Notes: generated by a model from the sequence alone, not told the origin. A DNA stretch of 64,000 nucleotides from Chrysogorgia sp. JL179-B06 (GCA_035772405.1 JAYKKM010000428.1:4610001-4674000), one strand, 5' to 3'. Shown: positions 51,951 to 63,996, counted from the first letter of the stretch. Translations and numbers: made by a program.

Positions 51951-53800
51951 AGGATAGCGTTAATAGCGTAGCGTCTGGCTGCTATTAATAGCTCAAAATG
52001 CGGACAAACAAACCAAATTTGACTCACAAATGATTGCAAATTAGCTATTTTCTTTTGTTATGGCCGCACGAATTGTCATTTGTTGACATTGATGAGTGCA
52101 AGGTCAAGGGTCGTTGGTTTAGTCGCCTCGAGGTTGTTGTTGCGATTGATAGAAATCTTTCCAGAAAGGAAAGATTTACAAATAAATCCGTACTCCAAAC
52201 AAACATGCTTCGCGTGGAGGTCTGCATATGTTTGACTCGTTTCTGGAAGCCAACCGCAAACTTGCAAACTCGCAGGCTCTCGATATATTGCCGACCCCAA
52301 ATTTTCAAGCGAAAGTGAAAGTGGAGTTTTTTTGCAATTAATTTTATAATTAACCTATCGAGATTGACACGAATTCATTCGCCACTCCAAAATGACTAAA
52401 ACTGCAAATATTTAAATAAATTTGATTATAGTTTCGCAGCTACAACCGACCTACATAACAGGATTCGTGAAAGTAATCAGTCTTTGCTGACAAACCATGA
52501 GATCTGATGATGAAATTGGTTGGGAATGAATTTTTCTTCATGCGAAATTGCAAAAATGTTCGTTGTGTCTATGTTAGGTTACCTTGTTTATGTGAACTGA
52601 AATCTCTGCACTTTCGAGATCAAAAGTCTCCGAACATACTAGAACTTAAGTCTACTTATCCAATTGCAAGTCTAAACGAATCGTGAAATAACATATTATT
52701 ACTGTTATATTCACTGTTCATATTATCAATATAACATCAGCTCGCTGAACTAGCTAATCCCACGGTGTCGTTTCAAAACAATGATACATACTGTGTTCAT
52801 GTTGGTGTTAAATGCATGTGCTCAGGCTTTAGATACAATTATTTTCACAATAACTTGATATGTCTGGCATACTTACCAACAGCTCTGCGCCTGTTGCACC
52901 GCAATATGATGATAAACTTAGTAACGTACATTAGTTTCTCACGGACATTAGCTCAGGTGCAGGTACTTTCCCTTAGACAAATAATAATAACAATGACGTA
53001 TTTCCTTGGAAACACATCCGGTTTCTTGGAAGAAAAAGGGAAAAGAAAGTATTTTTAGGTAACCTTCAAGCTTCATATATCACTTTATACCACTGATAGA
53101 AATATTGAAAGCTCAGTCTCAGGTTGACAAGAAAAACAACGACCTGAAACGATCTTACGTCAGCGACCGAGGAATTGATCCATTGATTTATTGCAAGATG
53201 TATTTAAGTGAAGGGTTGTTTAAAGAGCTCTTGGATACTGAAGAGGCTGGACAATGTCTTGAAAGGTGAAGTATCATTATGTTATTTGTTTTAACTGGAA
53301 ATAAAAGGAAAGCGTTAAGTGGATGTTTATTATGAATGAATCATGGCTAAGCGAACCAACAGCCACCTGCTTGATTTTAAGATTTCATATTTATTCTCTA
53401 TATTTTATACGGACACCGTGCAGAAACACAAACGCAAACTAAATGAGTAAGTATTTTGTTTTTCTCGGCCTCAACAGGCTATCACGCGAGCTCAAATAAT
53501 TTTTGTTTTCTTTGTTCTAAAAATACATGGTTTACAAACATGCATTGACTATACGTCTTGATAAGAATAAATATGAAAGCTGGTAAGTTATAAAGAGAGT
53601 AAAGAGTATCTTAATACGTATAAATACTCTTACTTAAGTATTTTCGATACAGAAGTTCTCTTATTTCTCCTCTCCATCATTGATTCCATCGTCTATACGT
53701 TTATACAGACTGCGATTAATTTGTGTAAACGTACCTTTACGGAAGCTAGAGACTCGTTGAAAATACACTTGCTGGGAAATACCCTGGTTCCAGACTTGTA
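51951..53800. repeat. Tandem segmental duplication, copy 1 (truncated)
   Basis: Colinear with 54,699-56,951 at high identity, from GATAGCGTTAATA-like sequence through the AAA_28 exon to CTGGTTCCAGAC. Copy 1 is shorter, mainly through a ~267-bp deletion at 53,095. Confidence 0.85.
53096..53265 (+). pseudogene. Truncated AAA_28 ATPase exon copy
   Basis: Matches 56,185-56,354 base for base apart from a few substitutions, including the donor AG|GTGAAG. The start codon, P-loop and about 60 further residues are missing. The deletion joins upstream noncoding sequence to ATAGAAATATTG. It cannot encode an ATPase. Confidence 0.8.
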
Positions 53801-54698
53801 AGAAGAATTTCGAAGTACAGGTAGGTGCACCCCATCGACTAGGGCAAGGGAGATTTTATGTACATATTACTCATTAGTCATTAAATATTAGTACATTTTA
53901 ATAATGATATCAAATGAGAGAGTATATATATATGTAAATAATAAAATATTAACGAGTTGTAAGGAGATAAAACTGAATGAAAGTCTCAGTGGGAGTGGAG
54001 CAGCAAATGGAAATCCATGGGAAAAGGTTAGAAAACACTAGAAATTCAAGGAATGGGAAAGTTGGGTAAACACAGTGGAAACCAACTAACCAAGTATACC
54101 AGACAGAGTAAAGAAAATTGCAATAAAATATCTAATACCTTAACACGAAATGTTGCAAAGAGTCAATCTTAAAGAATAAAAAATCTATATTCTCCTCTTC
54201 AGATTCCAGAATATCTTGCAGGTATCAAAGCACAAATACAACAAGTAATCGGTCATGATAAAATCCCGAAATCCAGCAGACATGTTTTGCAGAAGTGGGG
54301 GTTAACATTTCATGTTACTCCATCATGAAATGAATCGACGTATATAATCATCATGAAATAACCGCTTACCCCAAAACAACTTAGATCCTGACCCTAACCC
54401 CCACCTAATGAGTTTTCTAACCCCCCGCCTTATGGAGTAAAATGAAACCGCTGACTGATCGCGGTCTCTTGACGACGACGCATTAACGAAATGACGACGA
54501 CGCATTAACGAAATGATGACGACGCATTAACGAAATGACGACGCATTAACGAAATTGCGACGCATCGAACCGTCGTATTTCAACATCACATTGGCGAAAC
54601 AGCACATCGGATCACCACATTAACCAATTGAAGATGCATATCACAGCATCACATTGACACATTGGCACATTGGTATTTTTGGCGCTCATACCGCCTCA
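53801..54698. other. Spacer between duplicates with short tandem repeats
   Basis: Mostly unique noncoding DNA. About 54,474-54,560 holds four copies of a CGACGCATTAACGAAATGA-type unit, followed by CACATTGGC-type repeats. Confidence 0.5.
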
Positions 54699-56951
54699 TA
54701 GATAGCGTTAATATAACGTAGCGTCTGGCTGCTATTAATAGCTCAAAATGCGGACAAACAAACCAAATTTGACTCACAAATTATTGCAAATTAGCTATTT
54801 TCTTTTGTTATGGCCACACCAATTGTCATTTGTTGACATTGATGAGTGCAAGGTCAAAGGTCGTTGCTTCAGTCGCCTCGAGGTTGTTGTTGCGATTGAT
54901 AGAAATCTTTCCAGAAAGGAAAGATTTACAAATAAATCCGTACTCCAAACAAACGTGCTTCGCGTGGATGTCTGCATATGTTTGACTCGTTTCTGGAAGC
55001 CAACCGCAAACTTGCAAACTCGCAGGCTCTCAAAATATTTCCGAATTTTCAAGCGAAAGTGAAAGTGGAATTTTTTGCAATTAATTTTATAATTAACCTA
55101 TCGCGATTGACACGAATTCATTCGCCACTCCAAAATTACTAAAACTGCAAATATTTAAATAAATTTGATTATAGTTTCGCAGCTACAACCGACCTACAGG
55201 ATTCGTGAAAGTAATCAGTCTTTCAGTCTTTGCTTGACTTGTGCCAAACCATGAGATCTGATGATGAAATTGGTTGGGAATGAATTTTTCTTCATGCGAA
55301 ATTGCAAAAATGTTCATTGTGTCTATGTTAGGTTACCTTGTTTATGTGAACTGAAATCTCTGAACTTTCGAGATCAAACGTCTCCGAACATACTAGAACT
55401 TAAGTCTATACTTATACCAATTGCAAGTCCAAACGAATCGTGAAATAACATATTATCACTGTTATATTCACTGTTCATATTATCAATATAACATCAGCTC
55501 GCTGAACTAGCTAAAGCTATTGGGCCGATCCCACGGTGTCGTTTCAAAACAATGATACATACTGTGTTGATGTTGGTGTTAAATGCATGTGCTCAGGCTT
55601 GCGTATCTTTAGATACAATTATTTTCACAATAACTTGAGATGTCTGGCATAACTATGCATATTACGTCTCTCCAGGATCATACTTACCAATCACAGCTCT
55701 GTGAATATGATGATAAACTTAGTAACGTACATTAGTTTCTCACGGACATTAGCTTAGAAGATGTTGTCATCATGGCAGGTGCAGGTACTTTCCCTTTGAC
55801 AAATAATAATAACAAAGACGTATTTCCTTGGAAACACATCCGGTTTCTTGGAAGAAAAAGGGAAAAGAAAGTATTTTTAGGTAGCCTTCAAGCTTCATAT
55901 ATCACTTTATACCACTGTTCCCGTTTTGTGGTTCTTTTGGCAAGAAACAACAAACTCTGTGCTATATTCGTAGTTGCTATAATAAAATGATTCGCGTGTT
56001 TATCTGTGGGGCGCACAGTACTGGGAAGACGACTTTACTTGATACTTTACTTAGTCATAGAGAGACACACACTGAGGATCTTCGTGGCGAAACGGAGGTA
56101 GCAAGAAAAGTCATAAAAAATCTTGGATGGAAAAGAGATGATTTTGAACCAACAAAAAACCCAGATAAGTTTTATGATCTTCAGATAGAAATATTGAAAG
56201 CTCAGTCTCGGGTTGACAAGAAAAACAACGACCTGAAACGATCTTACGTCAGCGACCGAGGAATTGATCCATTGATTTATTGCAAGATGTATTTAAGCGA
56301 AGGGTTGTTTGAAGAGCTCTTGGATACTGAAGAAGCTGGACAATGTCTTGAAAGGTGAAGTATCATTATGTTATTTAGTTTAACTGGAAATAAAAGGAAA
56401 GCTTTAAGTGAATGTTTATTATGAATGAATCATGGCTAAGCGGACCAACAGCCACCTGCTTGATTTTAAGCTTTCATATTTATTCTCTATATTTTATACG
56501 GACACCACATGCACAAACAAAATAGGAAAAACTAAACGAGTAAGTATTTTGTTTTTCTAGGCCTCAACAGGCTATCACGCGAGCTCAAATAATTTTTGTT
56601 TTCTTTGTTCTCATCTTCTCACTTTATAATTGTGTGATTGGGGGCGATACGGATGATTTTTTCAATCATTATGGGGGGTATATAAAAGGCCAAAATACAT
56701 GGTTTACAAACTGCCATCAATCTGATAGTTTCTGTACGTTTAGATAAGAATAAATAAAAAAGCTGCTAAGTTCTAAAGAGTATCTTACGTATAATTACGT
56801 ATAAATTTGTCTGAAGTTCTCTTATTTCTCCTCTCCATCATTGATTCCATCGTCTATACGTTTATACAGACTGCGATTAATTTGTGTAAACGTACCTTTA
56901 GAAGAGACTCGTTGAAAATACACTTGCTGGGAAATACCCTGGTTCCAGACG
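54699..56951. repeat. Tandem segmental duplication, copy 2 (carries intact exon)
   Basis: Colinear with 51,951-53,800. Open frames seen on both strands in the shared part (for example 54,748-55,062) are mirrored in copy 1 only because of the duplication. Confidence 0.85.
55987..56354 (+). CDS. AAA_28 / NadR-Ttd14-like P-loop ATPase, exon 1
   Basis: Starts at ATG 55,987 and encodes 122 codons plus two bases. P-loop FICGAHSTGKTTLL (residues 5-18), then RKVIKNLGWKRDDF and SYVSDRGIDPLIYC, where Asp-Arg-Gly forms the Walker B/lid region of this small ATPase family. Ends AG|GTGAAG in phase 2. Joining to 59,897 restores Arg and continues with conserved family sequence. The family includes the insect Ttd14 nucleotide-binding proteins and the kinase part of NadR; substrate unknown. 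The preceding frame (55,772-55,983) is not joined to it by a splice site. Confidence 0.85.
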
Positions 56952-57629
56952 CTCAAGTGTTGAAGGGAGGCGAGGCCGGCGGAGAGAAAGAGCGGAGAGC
57001 CTCTGGTCAAATCTATTGAGAATCTCACATCTAAACCTCGCTAGTTGTGATTATGGGAAACCCCCTGCCTCCGTGCGCGACAACAACTTGCCAATGTTTT
57101 GATTTTCACGTTTGACGAAAGCCAAAACTCGCTCAACTCTCACGACCTTTCGAAAGTTAAACCTAAGGGGACGATCTCGTCTAAAATGGTGAACATGCAT
57201 CTTGAGAACAAGAGCGATGTCACCGCGACTCACCTCATGGCATCAAAAATAGCTTGAGCAATCAGATTCTACGATCAATTGACCAAGTGGATTTCATTTT
57301 GATTATAATTTGTTCGCTACTTCAAGTATTTAGGCTAGTAGAATTAGCAGATTTTCCTGGATTAAATTAAGTTACACTTTTACATGATTGTTATGGCTCT
57401 TTTCAGTCAGGCTTGCCGTGGGAAAAAGCTGCCGAGCTAGCCCGGTTAACGTCGAAAATGAAAAGGCAATTCAATTCGAAAAGCGTTGTCAACAAGCCTA
57501 GTACGATTGTTTGTAGTTGTGTTTATATCTCACAATCACGGTCACCTTGGAGCGAGGGGAATTCGACGAAATATTACCCCGAGAGATAAATAGCCTGCGT
57601 TCGGAACGCGTTCCAAAAACGTTCCCGAA

Positions 57630-58020
57630 CGCGTTCGGAACGTTGTGAGAACGCGCGTTCCGGTTTTGAATCGAAAAATTCGTCGGATATCGTGATTCAC
57701 ACCAACGAAAGGGAAAAGAAGCGGCAATACAACCAACGCATCGTCCAGATTGAACATGGGTCATTTACACCGGTTGTATTCAGTGCATATGGAGGATGTG
57801 GTAGGGAAATACAGCATTTCCTATCTTCCCTAGCAGATCAGATCGCTGTGAAAAAGCACTTCCAGCTCTCCATGGTCATGAGCTGGTTGCGGAAGAAGAT
57901 CGCCTTCGCCCTCCTCCGTGCTCAAGTCCTCTGCGTGCGAGGAAGTCGATCGTGCATGGAACAAAGCTCCCACTCTAATCGTGTCGGACATAGAACTGTC
58001 CGAAAGAAACTCTAAAGTTT
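57630..58020 (+). pseudogene. Retroelement ORF C-terminus
   Basis: Best read from 57,692 to 58,015. It contains YNQRIVQIEHGSFTPVVFS, GGCGREIQHFLSSLAD and FALLRAQVLCVRGSRS, a block I recall from the C-terminal end of retroelement polyproteins in cnidarians and molluscs, without being able to name the clade. About 270 bp follow to a long (ATT)n tract at 58,287, probably its 3' tail. Confidence 0.45.
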
Positions 58021-58284
58021 AGCTGAAAATTTTGTAAATCTATGTTTTTTTTATATGATCCCAATAATTTTATACACTGCTTGTATATTGCACTTTGTAA
58101 ACCTCCTTTTTTGGTACGAATGACATTTAAAAATTAAAATCTTTTGATCTTTGCATAGGCCGGTTGCCGTTGCAAAACTCTTTTCCTTTTTTCGAATTAA
58201 TAGTTTTATAAGTAACTTAATTAAACTCTTATAATTTATTTTTGTAAGAGCATTGTGACTATTGTATAATGCTCCTAAAACGTC

Positions 58285-58417
<133 letters not shown>

Positions 58418-58429
58418 ACGGACTACCCA

Positions 58430-59800
58430 AGAAATAAAATACTGATTACTACCAAATATGTGTATAGTAAACTGCGTTGGCGTTTATCTATATATAAGCT
58501 CTCGGAGACTTGGGTCGTCCAACACCTGGATGACAAGATTATAAACTATGTCAAGCGTTGGCTACATTTCCATCAAGGGGCAAACCTTACACATTTATAA
58601 CTTGCTATCAGCAAATTTGGTTTTTGGTCTTCAGCTGGTTTCCGACGTTTTTAAATTCTGCAAGCTTTCCATCAGACAAATCCTTTCAAAATCCATCAAC
58701 AACGAAATTAAAACCCTCTTCAACCTCACAAAATTGAATTATGTGCGAATAGACGCTATAATTACTAGCAACAATGGCAATCCTAAAGCAATTCTCACAC
58801 GACAAATCGAAAACAACGTAGTGGAACATCTTTCAACCCTAAAGGAACAGAACACGATTATGAAGCACATCAAACAAGTATCTACATCCAAATTGATAAC
58901 GATGTGGCATAACATCTGTAGCCAAATGCCGAAGAATATATTCATTTTTGTAAGACGAGCTTTGATATTTAGTCTGCCAAATAATTCAAACCTTTATCGA
59001 TGGAGGAAAATAGAGTCAGCATCCTGTATTTTGTGCACTTCCAACAAACAAACACAACTCCATATGCTATCTAACTGTCCTGTATCCGTAGCTGAAGGCC
59101 GATATACCTGGCGACATGACTCTATACTTTATACATTGCTTCAATATTTATGTCAACTAAAGAATTATGGATTCAATATTTATGGCGATCTTGAGGGTTA
59201 TTGCAAGACTAGTGAACTTTTTCACTCCTTCCGTCCCGACATCGTGTTGGTAAAAGATGACACCATCTACATTTTAGAATTAACGTGCTGCTTTGAAATC
59301 AATACCGAAAAGAGTAGAAACTTTAAAATGAATAAGTACATATAGATATTAAGAATGATTGCACGAGAAGATTTAGACATTGTAAAAAGATTTTTATTGA
59401 AATAACATCACTTGGCCTATAGTCACAACTCATATCGAAAACTTGAACAGTATTTTTAAAGAAACTGATATTAACTATAAGAGGATGATCGCGAAGTGCA
59501 TGGAAGTTGCTATGAGAGCTTTATTTTACATCTATATACGCCGTAATAAACACTGGACATATCCGCCTTTGTTAAAGTTTTATTAGCAACGTTTTATTGT
59601 TTTATTTAGTCAGTAAAGTTTTATTGTAAATATAGTATAACTTCTTAAATATGTTGCCTGTTTATCTCTGTGGATTGCCCTACGTTTACGTATGGAGAGA
59701 AACACAGAGTTGATTTATTCTTAAGATTATTTTGTAATATTGCTTCAATCTATTTTCTGAAATAAAGTTTCCATTATTATTATTATTATTATTATTATTT
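58430..59800 (+). mobile_element. RLE-type non-LTR retroelement 3' fragment
   Basis: The coding part (58,548-59,345) is followed by a noncoding 3' stretch ending in (ATT)n at 59,773-59,800. The RT domain is absent, so it is 5'-truncated. Confidence 0.7.
58548..59345 (+). pseudogene. C-terminal region of an R2/NeSL-like element: zinc knuckle and RLE
   Basis: 265 residues. A CCHC-like cluster (SCILCTSNKQTQLHMLSNC) is followed by RYTWRHDSILYTLLQYL, then RPDIVLVKDDTIYILELTCCFEIN, matching the restriction-like endonuclease of R2/NeSL-type elements, with the PD and ELT signature and a following Glu-Lys. It ends at a TAG, beyond which similar residues continue in other frames. RT is missing. It lies within an intron of the AAA_28 gene in the same orientation. 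Confidence 0.7.
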
Positions 59801-59896
59801 GCTTATTTTTGCCACATGATTATTTTGCATATAAAAGTTTCGCTAAGTTTTCCTTTTACTTTAGTACACATGTCTATTTATCCTTTCTGGTTGCAG

Positions 59897-60113
59897 GCAC
59901 AAAGCTTCGAACACACTAACAGTAGTTCTGGATCCACACCGTGAATGCATTACAGATGATGGGATACGTTTATCACCAACACTGGTTGAGTTAGAAGAAT
60001 TCACTAATGAAATGAAAGGATTTTTAAAGAATAAAGACATTGCCTTTGAAACAATATCGGAACTCAATCTCGAAAAAAGAGTTGCGATAATGAAATATTT
60101 AATTGCAAACAAA
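59897..60113 (+). CDS. AAA_28 ATPase, exon 2
   Basis: Follows a TTGCAG acceptor in phase 2 and ends GCAAACAAA|GTAAGT. The 72 codons contain LTVVLDPHRECITDDGIRLSP and LEKRVAIMKYLIANK, the C-terminal region of AAA_28 proteins. If the donor is not used, the frame runs on to TAA at 60,150. Joined with 55,987-56,354 it gives about 195 residues, close to the normal size. The intron is about 3.5 kb and contains two retroelement fragments. Confidence 0.8.
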
Positions 60114-60150
60114 GTAAGTTGTAATGGAATTTCCAACGAATCGAAGTTGT

Positions 60151-60910
60151 AATGAAGTTTCCAACTAATCGATAGATTAAATTGTGGCCAATTGCTCTCC
60201 TGCATTACTGCAATTTTCAACATGCTACAACAAGATTCTCTTACTGACAACATTCCTTCTTCATGTAAACTCACTCAGTGGTTAATGCCTTTAGACGAGA
60301 ACCGAATTTAAAGGACCTACTTTTTCACACCCAACCATATGGGTAAGGTCGCAGTGCTATTGAAGAAGGTTTGTGATTGGTTAGAAGCTTTCTGTGATTG
60401 GTTAGGATCTCCTGTGAGATGGGTGAAGTGAGTCTTAATTTTAACCAATGAAAATCGGGCGTTCAATAGCACTGCGACTTGACCCAACCATATTCGATCC
60501 AACCATACCAAAACTTGCGATGCTCCCGGTACTTTTCATTTCAATAGATCTCGTTGTAAGACATGGCAATATGTCACGGGACCTTTAAGTAAATAATGCA
60601 ACACATCTTACTCTTTTCCTATTAAAGGACATTTCGACTGTATACTTTATAGTAATTAGTAATTTAGTTTATTGCTTTATTGCATAATTTGTACAACCAC
60701 TCGTGGTTTGTATCAGATATATACAACTACGGATTAAACATTCATTTATTTTGAATTTTATCATGAATTATTGAGTATTTCAAATATATTTCAAAAACTC
60801 TTTAATAATTCATGAGGAAAAGAAAAAAGAAATCACAACCGTGTCGGTGGTTTTAAATGTGATAAAAAATCATCCTGATTTACATAAACTTTATCTTTGA
60901 TTTTCATGGC
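60151..60910. other. Intergenic or intronic DNA, nothing recognised
   Basis: AT-rich. A weak inverted pair (TGGGTAAGGTCGCAGTGCTATT at about 60,339 and its inverse near 60,462) may be a foldback. Confidence 0.35.
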
Positions 60911-60924
60911 TTAGACATTGATTT

Positions 60925-61390
60925 TGGATCCATTGAAACCATTAGACACTTACTTTCTAATGTTACTAACACACCCTTATATGTCGGACTCTCATTCGAC
61001 AAATATTTGTCCAACGATAAGCAACTTTATCCATTCGATCCATTGGATCTATTGGATCCATTAGACACTTACTCGCTAATGTTACTAACACACCCTTGGA
61101 TGCAGGACTCATTCGACAAATATTTGTCCATTAGCCACTTACTCACTGGTGTTACTAACACACCCTTGGATGTCGATAAATACTTAGCTTTGTCAAACTG
61201 TAATCACATTTGTCCATTCGATCCATTGGATCTATTGGATCCATTAGACACTTACTCGCTAATGTTACTAGCACACCCCTTGGATGCCAGACTATTCAAC
61301 AAATATTTGTCCAACGGTAACCACCTTTTGCCATTGCACCATTAGATCCATTAGACACTTACTCGCTAATGTTACTAACACATCCATTAA
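60925..61390. repeat. Minisatellite-like array
   Basis: Five irregular copies of a unit containing ATTAGACACTTACTCGCTAA and GTTACTAACACACCC, starting near 60,945, 61,069, 61,131, 61,247 and 61,350, some with TTCGATCCATTGGATC in front. Open frames across it are artefacts of the repeat. Confidence 0.65.
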
Positions 61391-61820
61391 ATCCATATTA
61401 CATATTTACTCACTAACTCCGCTAGTACACCATTGCATGTCTGTTCTCCAACTTATTATTACGCAATAACCCGACTTATGTGGTCTTGTATGTTAATTCA
61501 CGTTAATCGTCTAACTGTTAATTATTAACTACTCTATGACACAAGCATTAGACATTCGGTAAACAAATACGTCCATTGGGTCGATCGGACAATACATTCT
61601 CCCATTAGATAACGCTTATCAAACGGATTAATTCGCAACAGTTGGTTTCTGATTTGTCCATTGGACTCCAATCGTGGGTTTTGGACATCAATCGAAATTA
61701 TCCTTCACCATAAATCCTTAGAACATGTAGTTTAATCGAGTGAAATTCCAAATATTACTTGTAATATACCCAATTCTTATCCCGGCATTACCACCATTAT
61801 ATATACAGAACTCAGCAACG
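61391..61820. other. Noncoding DNA
   Basis: No gene; contains the diverged dispersed repeat at 61,690-61,718. Confidence 0.35.
61690..61718 (+). repeat. Dispersed repeat, diverged copy 4
   Basis: Shares TCCTTCACCATAAATCCT and part of the preceding bases with the other copies. Like copy 2 it is followed by TAGAAC. Confidence 0.45.
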
Positions 61821-61896
61821 GCCTCCGTAGCTCAGTCGTCATAGCACTACACTAGCATCGCAGGGTAACGGCGAGTTCAATTCCAGCCGGAAGACC
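61821..61896 (+). repeat. tRNA-like sequence (probable SINE/Penelope-associated)
   Basis: GTAGCTCAGTCGTCATAGCA resembles a tRNA A box, and GAGTTCAATTCC about 35 bp later a B box. The cloverleaf arms do not pair convincingly, so a working tRNA is unlikely. The first ~36 bp recur at 63,152-63,187. Confidence 0.5.
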
Positions 61897-61944
61897 TTGA
61901 TGTTGCATTTTGCGCAACCGTTGCTGGATTTATTTAAAAATGCA

Positions 61945-61972
61945 CATATATATATATATATTAGATTTTAAA

Positions 61973-62013
<41 letters not shown>

Positions 62014-62020
62014 TATTAGA
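61945..62020. repeat. (TA)n microsatellite
   Basis: Two TA runs separated by TTAGATTTTAAATGCA. Another run is at 62,394-62,420. Confidence 0.85.
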
Positions 62021-62029
62021 AGTAAAAAA

Positions 62030-62190
62030 GGATTTATCGAGTCGTCCATGTTTTTGTTACGTAGATTCCAGATATGCTTTGATAGTTCTGTTGCGTTTGT
62101 TTTATTTTCGTGGCGGAATGAGTTTCGGTGTTTATAAAGTCTGTCCTTGAATGAATTTTCCGTCAGTCCGATATAGTTTGTGTTGCTATT
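62030..62190 (-). pseudogene. Penelope-like GIY-YIG endonuclease fragment
   Basis: On the - strand this stretch is open and reads TNYIGLTENSFKDRLYKHRN followed by ATELSKHIWNLRNK, the YIG half and helix of a GIY-YIG nuclease of the Penelope-like type. It lacks the start of the domain and any RT, and lies between TA microsatellites and a foldback. It is a different lineage from the Penelope piece at 63.2 kb. Confidence 0.6.
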
Positions 62191-62242
62191 GTCTGTGTTG
62201 TGAGATCATACGATGCTGTTCATATTATTTCTGTTGAAAATT

Positions 62243-62393
62243 TTGTGGTTTGGTGGGAATGTTTGTCGGCTAACTGTAAGAATTTCTTGGCTACATTTGG
62301 TTGGACGTTCATGCTATACGGGGGTCCAAACAAATGTAGCCAAGAAATTATTACAGTTAACCGACAAACATTTCCCACCAAACCACAAGTTCC
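62243..62393. mobile_element. Foldback with ~65-bp arms
   Basis: TTGTGGTTTGGTGGGAATGT... to ATTTCTTGGCTACATTTG is mirrored almost exactly at 62,326-62,393, with a short loop (GGACGTTCATGCTATACGGG). It is followed immediately by a TA run. Confidence 0.7.
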
Positions 62394-62420
62394 ATATATA
62401 TATATATATATATATATATA

Positions 62421-63151
62421 CAGCAGATTGCAAAAACTATGGCAAACGAGATATCAACATATAAACATATCGGGTGCATTGTGGGAATGGCGCAATCAAC
62501 TAATTTGAATAATATTTTAGTCCACATTCACGGTTTGACAACTATAGAGGGATAATTTCGACACTCGAAGTGCATCTTAGGGTGTTAGACAAAGCGAATA
62601 AAGCAAAATTCTTTCACTTTCAACTCAGTGATTGTCCCAAATTTACCTTTCCTGAAAGATGTATCTACTGGAAAACCATCCAAGTAAAATCGCACCGGCA
62701 ACCACCACTAATTTCAAATGCGGGTATTTTGTGGAAGGCCGCGGTAACAGAAAGTTTTACATCATTGACGAGGTTATCTGTGTTCAAGAATTGTCAATCG
62801 GTTATCACCCAGGTTTTTATCAATCGCCAATCCATCGTTTACATCAATTTATCTATCGTTTACATAATTTTATAGTAAATCATTTCGTGTTTATAGCTTA
62901 TAAGGCCCCTACACACGGAAACGTTTTCCTGCGTTTTTGTATTGTTTACAGTTCTCAAGGGAATCGAGAACAACCAGCTCATTACTTGAAACAATACAAG
63001 CTTAATAATAATAGCGTAGCGCACAGATTCTATTTCTACCCAAATTCTACCCAAATTGCTGACAAACAAAATAAAATTAAGTTTGAAGAATTCCCAAATG
63101 ACCCATTTCCTATTGTTTCGGACCTATTTTTGAACCACAAATACGGACAAA
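62421..63151. other. Noncoding DNA before the Penelope-like ORF
   Basis: Open frames at 62,570-62,875 and 62,659-63,156 have no recognisable domain or codon bias. Nothing else seen. Confidence 0.35.
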
Positions 63152-63187
63152 CGTAGCTCAGTGGTCAGAGCACTGCACTAGCTTCGC
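63152..63187 (+). repeat. Second tRNA-like A-box region
   Basis: CGTAGCTCAGTGGTCAGAGC and following bases match 61,827-61,862. The B-box half is absent. It precedes the Penelope-like ORF by about 40 bp. Confidence 0.45.
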
Positions 63188-63226
63188 CGCTTATGTAGCG
63201 ACGACCAAGATTTTCAAGCCAAATCA

Positions 63227-63996
63227 ATGGAAATGAGATCTTTTTTTGTCCAACGTGGTTACCCTACCAACCTTTTAGACCTCGCCGTTCAGAAAGCTTT
63301 TCTCGTCCCCCGTTTAGACGCCCTTGAACCATCTTTGGAACGAGTTTCAAACAATAAAATTCCTTTTGTTCTAACATTTCATCCTTTCAATTTTAAAGTT
63401 AAAAATATTATTAATCGGAATTTTCACATTTTACAAAATGATCCTGAGACGTCAGCCATTTTCACCGACAACCCTTTGGTATCTTTTCGCCGTAATAAAA
63501 ACATTTGTGACTCCTTAGTACATAGTGCCCTTAAACAAAATACCTCGGCACCAGCGGGAACATTTTCTTGCGGCCGTTCCCGCTGTAACACATGCGCTTT
63601 TCTCAATCCCACTACAGTTATTACTGCCCCCAAGTTCGACCACACAATCCGTCATGCTTTTTCATGCACGTCCACCAACATAATTTATTGCATTTCATGC
63701 GATAAATGCCCTAAAATCTACATCGGTGAAACTGGGCGACGTCTTTCAGACAGGTTTACTGAACATCTTCGTTCCGTGAGGATCAATGATGGTGACAAAC
63801 CTGTAGCCCGCCATTGCAACAGCTCCAAGACATGAAAGTCTGTGCAGACATGAAAGTCTGTGCAGGCATGAAAGTCTGTGCCATCCTTCCCATCTCCGGT
63901 GGCAACGATAACCGCAAGCGGCAAGAGAAGCGTCTCATTTTTAAACTTGGCACCACACATCCTCTTGGTCTTAACGAACGTTTTTCTTTGATTTAA
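63227..63996 (+). pseudogene. Penelope-like element C-terminal region with GIY-YIG
   Basis: Reads to 63,835 in one frame: VSFRRNKNICDSLVHSAL, GTFSCGRSRCNTCAFL, then NIIYCISCDKCPKIYIGETG and LSDRFTEHLRSV, the Cys-rich linker and GIY-YIG endonuclease of Penelope-like elements (Neptune/Poseidon-type layout). The RT is missing at the left. At 63,835 the frame is lost and the C-terminus continues in another frame to a TAA at 63,994-63,996, after three copies of an 18-bp unit. A 5'-truncated, frameshifted copy. Confidence 0.75.
63829..63882 (+). repeat. 18-bp tandem triplication
   Basis: Three copies of GACATGAAAGTCTGTGCA (two differing bases in the third) inside the Penelope-like ORF, at the point where the frame changes. 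Confidence 0.85.

Noticed and set aside
52034..55062. Pairs of similar open frames on both strands at 52.0-52.3 and 54.75-55.06 kb that look conserved
   Set aside because: The similarity comes from the segmental duplication; the frames overlap on both strands and have no domain.
55772..55990. Upstream frame as N-terminal part of the AAA_28 protein
   Set aside because: It ends in a stop overlapping the ATG region, no splice site links them, and the P-loop start at 55,987 already fits the family.
61007..61345. 112-residue open frame with repeated DPLDLLDPLD
   Set aside because: Translation of an irregular minisatellite; copies differ by frame.
61821..61896. Functional tRNA gene
   Set aside because: A and B boxes are recognisable but acceptor and anticodon stems do not pair; repeated in part at 63.15 kb.
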